DNA of 9,100 nucleotides from Gammaproteobacteria bacterium (GTDB taxonomy: Bacteria > Pseudomonadota > Gammaproteobacteria > Steroidobacterales > Steroidobacteraceae): contig JANXYA010000224.1 of NCBI GenBank assembly GCA_025350345.1, forward strand, positions 1 through 9,100. The letters run 5' to 3'. Positions 1-6,420 of the stretch are shown piece by piece. The notes under the pieces are model-generated. The model had not been told where the DNA came from. It did not search any database and was given only the letters and a program-made list of their open reading frames with translations. How positions within the stretch are numbered: the first letter of the stretch is position 1; every line of letters starts with the position of its first letter. Position numbers and translations under genes: made by a program.

Positions 1-1186
1 CGCCCGCAGCGTGGCCGGGTGCGAACCAGTCGCTCAGCAGGCCGACGCCAACCGGAGCAATGATGAGGTTACCGACGTTGGCGACGAACAGCGTCGAGGC
101 GCAGAACACGGCGCGCATGCGCGGCTCGGCGAGGTTGAGCAGCATGCCGAAGCAGGGGCCGATGTAGAAATAGATCGACGGAATGAACAGCCAGAACAGC
201 CAGCGCGTGAGCGCGAGCGAGTGGGTCGTGTAAATCACCAGCGACACGACGGTAGCGAGACCGATCCACCATCCCATCAGCTTCACGATGCGACGCGGAT
301 CGGCCATCGACGGACGGGTGAGGAGCCAGCTGGTATACAAAGTCGCGGCCACGCCCCCGTACAGGTGAATCGGCCCTGTGATCGCCCCCGCCTCACCCGG
401 GCTCAGGCCATAGCACCGGTGCAGGAACGTCGGCGTCCAGTACATCAGGCCCCAGCCCCACAGTGCGGTCAGTGCGCTCGCGACCATGACGTGCACCGCC
501 GAGCGCTGGCTCCACAGATAAGCCATGGCGTCCAGGAAGGAGGGCTTCTTGTCGACCAGGACCGCGTCCAGCTTCCCCCGGCGCGGTTCCTTGACCGTAA
601 AGTAGATCAGGAGTCCCACGATGACCCCGGGTGCGCCCAGCCACAGGAATGGCGCCCGCCAGCCGTGCAGGTCCGCGATGGCACCGGTGGTGTCCGATGC
701 GAAATAGGCGCCGATCGGGGCGCCGAGCGAGAATACCGTCAGGGCCATCGGGCGGCGTGCCGATGGAAAGTAGTCGGAGATGATGGAATTGGCCCCGGGC
801 GTGCCGCCCGCCTCGCCGATGCCGATGCCAATGCGCGAAAGCAGAAATTGCCAGGAAGTGCGCGACATCCCCGTGCACAGCGTCATGGCCGACCAGGCGA
901 TGATCGACACTGAGATGATGTTGCGCCGGCTGCTGCGGTCGATGAGCCAGGAGATCGGGAATCCCAGCACCACGTAGAACAGGGCGAGCGAGGGGCCGGT
1001 CAGGAGGCCAACGCCGGAGTCGGTCAGGTTCAGCTCGCGCCGTATGGGATCCAGTACCTGCGTGACCATGTAGCGGTCAGTGATGCTGAGCGTGTAAACG
1101 AGGCACATCAGGACCAGCACGTACCAGCGCAGGCTGGCCGAGTCCTCGTCCGCCACGGTCGTGGGTGCGTAGGTGATCGTGCTCAT
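1..1186 (-). CDS. MFS transporter, Spinster-like (3' end cut off by window edge)
   Basis: Inner-membrane secondary carrier of the major facilitator superfamily; the substrate cannot be read from sequence. Translated leftward from ATG at 1186 it stays open for 395 codons to the window edge, so the C-terminus is missing. The N-terminus is cytoplasmic and polar, with hydrophobic segments from about residue 21. Family marks are DRYM at 37-40 at the end of TM1, the TM2-3 loop LIDRSSRR at 81-88, and RIGIGIGEAGGTPGANS at 118-134 in TM4 followed by DYFPSARR at 138-145. The Gly-rich, acidic TM4 block with the following DYFP is typical of Spinster-like bacterial MFS proteins. A basic central loop (about 198-215) separates the two six-helix halves. 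AGGGG at 1196-1200 lies 9 bases before the ATG. It diverges from the hydroxyacid dehydrogenase gene and may import that enzyme's substrate (inference). Confidence 0.9.
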   Translation of the reverse strand, partial: MSTITYAPTTVADEDSASLRWYVLVLMCLVYTLSITDRYMVTQVLDPIRRELNLTDSGVGLLTGPSLALFYVVLGFPISWLIDRSSRRNIISVSIIAWSAMTLCTGMSRTSWQFLLSRIGIGIGEAGGTPGANSIISDYFPSARRPMALTVFSLGAPIGAYFASDTTGAIADLHGWRAPFLWLGAPGVIVGLLIYFTVKEPRRGKLDAVLVDKKPSFLDAMAYLWSQRSAVHVMVASALTALWGWGLMYWTPTFLHRCYGLSPGEAGAITGPIHLYGGVAATLYTSWLLTRPSMADPRRIVKLMGWWIGLATVVSLVIYTTHSLALTRWLFWLFIPSIYFYIGPCFGMLLNLAEPRMRAVFCASTLFVANVGNLIIAPVGVGLLSDWFAPGHAAG

Positions 1187-1419
1187 GAACCGGTGCCCCT
1201 GATACAGAACAAGGCTGGCCTGCATTTAACGCAAACTTCGGCACCGGCGCCAGCAGAACTGACTTCCACGCGGGATGCCGCGGCTCGCGCCGCTCCCCCC
1301 CGGAGCTAACAATCCTTTCCGGTCCGCCGATATTTTTTGCTTGTTTCGAACATTGCCCTATCGCTAGCCTCTGCGCCAGCGGGGCGATTACCTGCCTCGA
1401 TCGGTCAAATGGTGCACTC
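1187..1419. promoter_or_regulatory. Divergent control region between transporter and dehydrogenase
   Basis: 233 bases with no gene, lying between two divergent start codons, so it must hold both promoters unless distant ones are used. The AT-richest part is 1331-1353. For the rightward gene the best hexamers I see are TTGTTT (1341-1346) and TAGCCT (1365-1370), 18 bases apart, which is a weak match. An imperfect inverted repeat TGTT-TCG-AACA (1342-1352) overlaps that -35 and could be an operator. No convincing promoter for the leftward gene was found. Confidence 0.35.
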
Positions 1420-2403
1420 GTGACTGACAAGCGGATCGGATTCATCGGCCTGGGCAATGTGGGCAGCAAGCTGGCGGGGAACCTGTTGCGCCAGGGCGTT
1501 GACCTCACCGTCCGGGACCTGGACGACGCGGTGGTGGCCTCATTCGTTGCCAGGGGCGCGAAGCGTGGCGGCTCGCCGCGTGAGCTCGCGCAGGCGGTCG
1601 ACATCGTCATTACCTGCCTGCCATCCCCGGCCGCCTCGGCGGACGTGATGGAGCGCTCCGATGGCGTGCTCGCCGGACTGGGCGCCGGGAAGATCTGGCT
1701 GGAGATGAGCACGACCGACAGCGCCGAGGTCAGGCGCCTCGCGGCGAAGGTGGAAGTCCTGGGCGCGATGGCGATGGATTGCCCGGTATCCGGAGGTTGC
1801 CATCGGGCGGCCACCGGAAACATTGCGATTTTTGCGGGCGGCAGCCGCGCCGCCTTTGAGCGCGTGTTGCCGACACTGGCGATTCTCGGCCGCGACATCC
1901 TGCATACCGGCCCGCTCGGCTCGGCCTCGAAGCTCAAGGTGCTGACGAATTACCTCTGCACGGTGCATCTGGCGGCGCTGGCCGAGGCCCTGACGGTGGC
2001 CAGGGTGGCCGGCCTCGATCTGAACATGACCTATGAAGGCATTCGCATCTCCTCGGGCAATTCCTTCGTCCACGAGACCGAGTCGCAGGTGATCCTCAAC
2101 GGCAGCCGCGACATCAACTTCACGATGGATCTGGTCATCAAGGACGTGGGCCTGTTCGATGCGCTGGCGCGCGAGCACCAGGTGCCCCTGGAGCTCTCGC
2201 CGCTGGTGCTGGGGATTTTCAGGGATGGCGAGCGTCGCTATGGGCCGCGTGAGCACTCCCCGAACATCATCCGCCGTCTCGAGGAGGCCTGCGGCGTGCG
2301 TGTGCTCGCGCCGGGTTTCCCGGCTGAAATGGTCGATCATGAACCCGCGGCCCGCGGCGCGGAGGTGGTGCCGCGCGGACGGGCGCCGGCACCCCTGGCC
2401 TAG
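1420..2403 (+). CDS. NAD(P)-dependent oxidoreductase, 3-hydroxyisobutyrate dehydrogenase family
   Basis: A 327-residue cytosolic beta-hydroxyacid dehydrogenase, oxidising a short hydroxy acid or reducing the matching semialdehyde; the exact substrate is open. The N-terminal Rossmann fold starts FIGLGNVG (residues 8-15, GxGxxG at 10-15), with Asp33 near the end of strand 2, which may favour NAD. The substrate-binding block is DCPVSGG (120-126). GPLGSASKLK (164-173) places the catalytic lysine at Lys173, and KD at 241-242 matches the conserved C-terminal pair. Start is GTG at 1420: the ATG at 1409 is in another frame and stops after four codons, and no Shine-Dalgarno sequence is clear. The last ~28 residues are a Pro/Arg/Ala-rich tail beyond the usual family length of about 290-300. 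The divergent transporter suggests linked uptake and oxidation. Confidence 0.9.
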   Translation: MTDKRIGFIGLGNVGSKLAGNLLRQGVDLTVRDLDDAVVASFVARGAKRGGSPRELAQAVDIVITCLPSPAASADVMERSDGVLAGLGAGKIWLEMSTTDSAEVRRLAAKVEVLGAMAMDCPVSGGCHRAATGNIAIFAGGSRAAFERVLPTLAILGRDILHTGPLGSASKLKVLTNYLCTVHLAALAEALTVARVAGLDLNMTYEGIRISSGNSFVHETESQVILNGSRDINFTMDLVIKDVGLFDALAREHQVPLELSPLVLGIFRDGERRYGPREHSPNIIRRLEEACGVRVLAPGFPAEMVDHEPAARGAEVVPRGRAPAPLA

Positions 2404-2515
2404 TGACCGGCACGGCGACCAGCACGCCGGCACCCATTCCAAGGCTTCGCATCGACACCACTCGTTGCTTGCAGTGCCACCTTGGCTCGCGCCTTGAGTA
2501 TTCACCCCGCAGGAG

Positions 2516-2530
2516 TGGCAAATGTTGCCA
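2516..2530. promoter_or_regulatory. Inverted repeat, candidate operator of the nucleotidyltransferase cassette
   Basis: TGGCAA-ATG-TTGCCA is a perfect inverted repeat with 6-base arms and a 3-base spacer. Its right arm is also the best -35 hexamer of the cassette promoter. A repressor bound here would block RNA polymerase, fitting autoregulation by the winged-helix protein encoded second in the cassette (inference). Confidence 0.4.
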
Positions 2531-2558
2531 TTTCTTATATATCGGTTAAACTATACAC
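2525..2558 (+). promoter_or_regulatory. Candidate promoter of the nucleotidyltransferase cassette
   Basis: A markedly AT-rich stretch in GC-rich surroundings. TTGCCA (2525-2530) and TAAACT (2547-2552) are 16 bases apart; TATACA (2552-2557) is a second -10 candidate. With the first pair, transcription would start at about 2559, the A of the ATG, implying a leaderless mRNA. A near-palindrome TATCGGTTAAACTATA (2540-2555, 6 of 8 base pairs matching around TTAA) covers the -10 and may be a second operator. Confidence 0.45.
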
Positions 2559-3086
2559 ATGGACGAAACGCTGGACAAGCGCCGCCTCGTGGAGGCCTTT
2601 GCGGCCTTGGGCGCGCTGCTGCATTCGTCCACCCAAATACTGATTGGTGGCGCCGGCGCGCTCGTCCTGCGCGGCGAGCTCACGCGCGCAACGACCGATT
2701 GCGGCGTGCTGCGCTCGCAACCCGACATGGGGCGACTGCAAAATGACATCCGCGCCGTGGCCGATCGCTGTGGCCTGGTCCCCGGTTGGCTGAACGGCAG
2801 CGCCCAGACCTACGCCGATATTCTGCCGCCGGACTACGAATCCCGACTGCACTCTCTTCCACCTTTCGGACGGCTTCAGGTCATGGTGCTCCATCGTCAG
2901 GATGTCTTGGTAATGAAGCTCTTTGCCGGAAGACCACGCGACCTGGCGGATATTGCGGTGCTGACACCCACACCGACTGAGCTGGAATTTGCCCGCGGCG
3001 AGTTGCCGCGCCTGCACCGCATCGACGAAGCGCGCGCCGAGCGCATGAGAGCTTTCCTGGATGGGCTCATCCATGGCAACGGCTAA
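2559..3086 (+). CDS. Small nucleotidyltransferase-fold protein (DUF6036-like), first gene of a TA-like pair
   Basis: A 175-residue soluble protein. ILIGGAGALVLRGE (27-40) followed by RATTDCGVL (43-51) matches the opening of minimal nucleotidyltransferase folds (GG..A..L.G..R.T.DxD), as in AbiEii-type and DUF6036 proteins. KLFAGRPRDLADI (120-132) matches the downstream Lys/Arg-Asp block of that group. The usual Asp-x-Asp metal pair reads Asp47-Cys48-Gly49, so the second aspartate is missing and catalysis may be altered or lost. The start is ATG 2559; no Shine-Dalgarno sequence precedes it, and it may be the first base of the mRNA. The next gene overlaps its end. The likely role is a toxin-like or substrate-modifying partner in a two-gene module, inferred from fold and layout only. 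The DUF6036 assignment is from memory of motifs. Confidence 0.75.
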   Translation: MDETLDKRRLVEAFAALGALLHSSTQILIGGAGALVLRGELTRATTDCGVLRSQPDMGRLQNDIRAVADRCGLVPGWLNGSAQTYADILPPDYESRLHSLPPFGRLQVMVLHRQDVLVMKLFAGRPRDLADIAVLTPTPTELEFARGELPRLHRIDEARAERMRAFLDGLIHGNG

Positions 3087-3846
3087 TCGACGGATGCCAT
3101 TGGCCGTCCAACTGCGGGGCGCTGACGATCTCTACCCGCCATGGCGCCGACTCGGCGTCAACTTCACCGGACCTTCGAGCCCTCATGTGGTCGACGTCGA
3201 GACACTGATTCTTGCCACGGCGAGCAAGGCCAGCAGTGACGAACGCCTGACAGTGTGTGCGGCCTCCTGGCTCGCCCAGTTTCACGACTTGGTTGACGGT
3301 CGTCGCCTGAGTGAACTGACGCGAGAGGCAGCGCCCCGAACGCGCGCCTATCTCGGCGCCCTACTGTCGCTCGCCATCGAATCCCCCGACGGAGCAGGGC
3401 GTGCACCGCAGTTCGACACGGCTCTGTCCCATTGCAACCCATTGCGCCGTGCACAGGCGTTCTACGACAGCGCTAACGACATGTCCACCCAGCGGCTCTG
3501 GATGCAGCGGCGTGGGCTCCCGCTGTACCAGCGCTGGCACCTCTGGCACGACGATAGGAACCTGCAGCGCAAGTCGCTGTACTCGCTCGACCAACTGCTC
3601 AAGGTTCCCGAATTGCGCGCACGTGCAGTCCTAGGTCCTTCCATCGAGGCGAGCTGCATTGCGCTCACATTCGACCGCGTCACCAACGCACGGAGCCTGT
3701 CACGCCTCCTCGGCGTCACCTATGCGGCAACCCACGCGGCTGTCGAACGGTTGGTTGGGCGCGGGCTTCTCATACGAACACGCAACGGCGTGCGCCAGGA
3801 CTTGCGCCTGTCGAACCTGAGCGCAGCGGCACTGACGGCCTCATAA
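3073..3846 (+). CDS. Unrecognised protein with C-terminal winged-helix domain, second gene of the TA-like pair
   Basis: 257 residues from ATG 3073; an in-frame ATG at 3061 would add four. I chose 3073 because GGATGG (3059-3064) lies 8 bases before it. Either start overlaps the end of the preceding gene (by 14 or 26 bases), so translation is probably coupled. I do not recognise residues 1-185; they hold VDVETLILATASKA (40-53) and an Arg/Trp-rich stretch (RLWMQRRGLPLYQRWHLWHD, 141-160). Residues about 195-247 look like a winged helix: SLSRLLGVTYAATHAAVERL (208-227) gives helix-turn-helix spacing and GLLIRTRNGVRQDLRL (231-246) the wing. It is likely the DNA-binding and possibly neutralising partner of the nucleotidyltransferase, autoregulating the promoter near 2516-2558 (inference). 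No membrane segment or signal peptide is seen. Confidence 0.7.
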   Translation: MATANRRMPLAVQLRGADDLYPPWRRLGVNFTGPSSPHVVDVETLILATASKASSDERLTVCAASWLAQFHDLVDGRRLSELTREAAPRTRAYLGALLSLAIESPDGAGRAPQFDTALSHCNPLRRAQAFYDSANDMSTQRLWMQRRGLPLYQRWHLWHDDRNLQRKSLYSLDQLLKVPELRARAVLGPSIEASCIALTFDRVTNARSLSRLLGVTYAATHAAVERLVGRGLLIRTRNGVRQDLRLSNLSAAALTAS

Positions 3847-3871
3847 CGCAAGGTCAAGTACCCGCACGCGT

Positions 3872-4777
3872 TCACTTATTGGCGGCGGCCCGCACCAGCC
3901 AGTCCATGAAAGCCTTCACGCGCGGGTTGTCCTGGGACTCACGCCGGCAGATCAGGCCCCAGCTCCCCGAGCAGGCATACTCGTGGGCGACCGGCTGCAC
4001 CAGCCGGCCTTCGGCCAGGAAATCGGTGTCGAAGGGCCCGTTCACCAGCGCCACACCGCGCCCTTCGAGCGCGATCTCGAGCGCGACGGCGAGGGTATCG
4101 ACCACGATCGCCGGTGTGGCGTTGTAAACCAGCTGCGCCGATTCGCACCACAGGTCCCAATGGTGCGCTTCGCTGTAGATCGCCACGAGCGGCAGCTCGA
4201 GCAACGCGGCCGGCGTTGGCGCCGGCCCGAGCTGCCGCGCGAGCGCCGGGCTGCACACCGCGTGCAGGCGATACTCGAACAGGGGAATCCAGTGGTATTC
4301 CGGCCCGGGGGTCTTCTCGCAGTAGACGAGACCTACGTCGGCGATCGTGTCATCGAAAGCCCAGTCGAAGGCGTAAGTCGTGAGCAGGAGCTTGATGCCC
4401 GGATGCGCCGCGACGAAATCGGGCAGCCGGCGGGCCAGCCAGCGGATCGAGGCGGTGACGTAAGTCTGCACGCGGAGCGGGGAGTCAGCCCGGGCACGGC
4501 GTACGCTCTCCACGCCCTCGATGAGGGTCTCCAGCGCTTTGCGCACGTACCCATAGAAGAGCCGGCCTTCCGCTGTCGGTGCCAGCGAACGGCCGGCGCG
4601 CGAGAACAGTTCCACGCCCAGATCCTGCTCCAGGACCTGAATCTGGTAACTTACGGCGGGGTGGGTGAGGAACAGTTCATCGGCGGCTTCCCGGACACTC
4701 TGTCGTCGCGTGGCCGCTTCGAACCCCTTGAGGGCGTTGAGCGGCGGGAGCTTCCGCAGATCGATCCTGGTGGCCAA
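3872..4777 (-). CDS. LysR-family regulator, GcvA-like
   Basis: A 301-residue transcription factor. The N-terminus carries KLPPLNALKGFEAATRR (9-25), a hallmark of the GcvA-like branch, then the helix-turn-helix SVREAADELFLTHPAVSYQI (27-46) and the linker helix VLEQDLGVELFSRAGRSL (48-65). Residues about 100-295 form the effector-binding domain with SIRWLARRLPDF, VCSPALARQL, LEGRGVALVNG and the closing VKAFMDWL. The start is TTG at 4777; no ATG or GTG lies near, and a stop codon occurs 11 codons upstream. Its start is 13 bases from that of the divergent GMC oxidoreductase, the classic arrangement for a LysR protein controlling its neighbour, so it probably regulates that gene in response to a pathway compound. 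It converges on the winged-helix gene with a 25-base gap and no visible terminator. Confidence 0.93.
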   Translation of the reverse strand: MATRIDLRKLPPLNALKGFEAATRRQSVREAADELFLTHPAVSYQIQVLEQDLGVELFSRAGRSLAPTAEGRLFYGYVRKALETLIEGVESVRRARADSPLRVQTYVTASIRWLARRLPDFVAAHPGIKLLLTTYAFDWAFDDTIADVGLVYCEKTPGPEYHWIPLFEYRLHAVCSPALARQLGPAPTPAALLELPLVAIYSEAHHWDLWCESAQLVYNATPAIVVDTLAVALEIALEGRGVALVNGPFDTDFLAEGRLVQPVAHEYACSGSWGLICRRESQDNPRVKAFMDWLVRAAANK

Positions 4778-4790
4778 TGCGAGCGTGCCC

Positions 4791-6401
4791 GTGGCAGATT
4801 TTGACTACATCATAACAGGGGCGGGTTCGGCGGGCTGCGTGCTGGCCAACCGCCTGAGCGCGAACGGACGCCATCGCGTGCTGTTGCTCGAGGCCGGTGG
4901 TACGGACCGGAGCCCGTGGATACGCGTGCCGATCGGTTACGGCAGGACATTCACCGATCCGCGCTTCAACTGGAAATATTTTGCCGAGCCCGATCCGGGC
5001 CTGGCGTATCGCCGGGGCTACTGGCCGCGGGGCAAGGTCCTGGGAGGGTCGAGCTCGATCAATGCGATGGTCTACGTGCGCGGCCATCGCGGGGATTTCG
5101 ACGATTGGTCGGCGGCAGGGAATCCGGGTTGGGCCTACGCCGATGTGCTCGCGTATTTCAAGCGATCCGAGGATCACGTCTGGGGCGCTTCCGATTATCA
5201 CGGGGCCGGCGGCCCGATGCACGTTAGCGAGATCTCGGCCGCCGCTCATCCCCTGTGCCAGCGCTTCATTGCGGGCTGCGCTGCGGCGGGCATTCCCGCC
5301 ACGGCCGATTTCAACGGCGCCGTCATGGACGGCGCGGGCACCTGGCACATGACGATACGCAATGGCTGGCGCGAATCCACCGCGAGTGCCTTCCTGCGGC
5401 CAGCGATGCAGCGCTCCAATCTGAGCGTTGCGACGCGTGCGCAGGTGACCCGGCTGAACTTCAGCGCGCGGCGCGCCAGCGGCGTGGAGTACCTGCAGGG
5501 CGGAGAGCGGCGCAGCGCGCGCGCGCGGCGCGAGGTGATCCTGTGTGCCGGAGCGGTCAATTCCCCGCAGCTGCTGCAGCTGTCGGGCATCGGGGATGAA
5601 TCGGTGCTGCGCGGGCTGGGCATTCCGGTGCTGCTGCACGCCCCCGCGGTGGGCCAGGGCCTGCAGGACCATCTCGCCGTGAACTTCTATTACCGCTCGC
5701 GCGTGCCGACGCTCAACGATGAGCTCTATCCGCTGAGTGGCAAGATCCGCGCGGCGCTGCGCTACCTGCTGGGGCGTCGCGGCGTGCTGGGCATGAGCGT
5801 TAACCAGGCCGGGGCGTTCGTGCGCAGCCGCTCCGGCCTGGCGCGGCCCAACATGCACGTGTATTTCAACCCCCTCAGCTATGGGACCGTGACCGGCACG
5901 GAGCGCCGGCTCCTGCAGCCGGATCCTTTCCCCGGTTTCCTGATGTCCTTCAATACCTGCCGTCCCACCAGCCGCGGCTCGATCTCGATCGTCTCCCCCG
6001 ATCCGCTCGTGGCGCCGGCGATCCGTCCCAATGGACTGTCCAGTGCCGCCGATGTCGCCGATGTCTTCGAGGGTGCGCAGCTCCTGCGGCGCATCGCCAG
6101 CGCGGAGCCGCTGGCGCAGGTCATCGATGCCGAGCTGCAGCCGGGCGCCGGACGGCAATCCGAGGCGGAGCTGCTGGAGGATTTTCGCCAGCGCGCCGGT
6201 TCGGTCTTTCACGCCTGCGGCACCTGCGCCATGGGACCTGATCCGCGCAGCGCCGTGGTCGATCATCAGCTGCGGGTGCACGGGATCGAGGCGCTGCGCG
6301 TCGTGGATGCGTCCGTGTTTCCGACCGTCACCTCGGGTAACACCAATGCCCCGACCATCATGGTCGCGGAGAAAGCCGCTGACCTGATCCTGCAGGCCTG
6401 A
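4791..6401 (+). CDS. GMC-family FAD-dependent alcohol dehydrogenase/oxidoreductase
   Basis: A 536-residue flavoprotein oxidising a primary alcohol, related to AlkJ and choline dehydrogenase. The FAD-binding motif GAGSAGCVLANRL (10-22) is followed by Glu34 in LLLEAGG, which binds the ribose. GMC signature 1 starts GKVLGGSSSINAM (81-93) and signature 2 is GAVNSPQLLQLSGIG (254-268). The active-site pair is His474 (VFHACGTC) and Asn517 (TSGNTNAPT). The length fits the family. I chose GTG 4791 because VADFDYIITGAGSAG matches the usual N-terminus; GTG at 4785 and 4770 are alternatives, and none has a clear Shine-Dalgarno sequence. No signal peptide or membrane anchor is seen. It is probably under the divergent LysR regulator. 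The substrate is unknown: the region around 45-60 does not specifically match BetA, and no betaine aldehyde dehydrogenase is near. Confidence 0.92.
   Translation: MADFDYIITGAGSAGCVLANRLSANGRHRVLLLEAGGTDRSPWIRVPIGYGRTFTDPRFNWKYFAEPDPGLAYRRGYWPRGKVLGGSSSINAMVYVRGHRGDFDDWSAAGNPGWAYADVLAYFKRSEDHVWGASDYHGAGGPMHVSEISAAAHPLCQRFIAGCAAAGIPATADFNGAVMDGAGTWHMTIRNGWRESTASAFLRPAMQRSNLSVATRAQVTRLNFSARRASGVEYLQGGERRSARARREVILCAGAVNSPQLLQLSGIGDESVLRGLGIPVLLHAPAVGQGLQDHLAVNFYYRSRVPTLNDELYPLSGKIRAALRYLLGRRGVLGMSVNQAGAFVRSRSGLARPNMHVYFNPLSYGTVTGTERRLLQPDPFPGFLMSFNTCRPTSRGSISIVSPDPLVAPAIRPNGLSSAADVADVFEGAQLLRRIASAEPLAQVIDAELQPGAGRQSEAELLEDFRQRAGSVFHACGTCAMGPDPRSAVVDHQLRVHGIEALRVVDASVFPTVTSGNTNAPTIMVAEKAADLILQA
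4800..4817 (-). promoter_or_regulatory. Candidate extended -10 promoter of the LysR gene, inside the GMC gene
   Basis: Read leftward, TGTTATGAT (4817-4809) is a good extended -10 (TGn then TATGAT, five of six matching TATAAT). A start near 4802 would leave a leader of about 25 bases before the TTG at 4777. No -35 match is seen, as is tolerated for extended -10 promoters. It lies over codons 6-9 of the oxidoreductase. Confidence 0.4.
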
Positions 6402-6420
6402 GGAATTGCGCCGGCGCGTG

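Noticed and set aside
11..913. A 300-codon plus-strand open frame over the transporter region
   Set aside because: It is rich in Arg, Gln, Asp and Gly with no domain, and is antisense to clear MFS transmembrane segments and motifs.
1077..1937. A 286-codon minus-strand open frame spanning the transporter start and the dehydrogenase
   Set aside because: It crosses two well-supported genes and their shared promoter gap and shows no family motif.
3847..3871. Terminator between the convergent winged-helix and LysR genes
   Set aside because: The 25 bases hold no stem with a T-run.
4791..6401. Naming the GMC gene betA (choline dehydrogenase) and tying it to betaine demethylation by the corrinoid genes
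   Set aside because: GMC sequences share signatures across substrates, no betaine aldehyde dehydrogenase or BetI is present, and purU lies between in the opposite direction.
6402..6420. Terminator between the convergent GMC and purU genes
   Set aside because: Only 19 GC-rich bases with no hairpin plus T-run.
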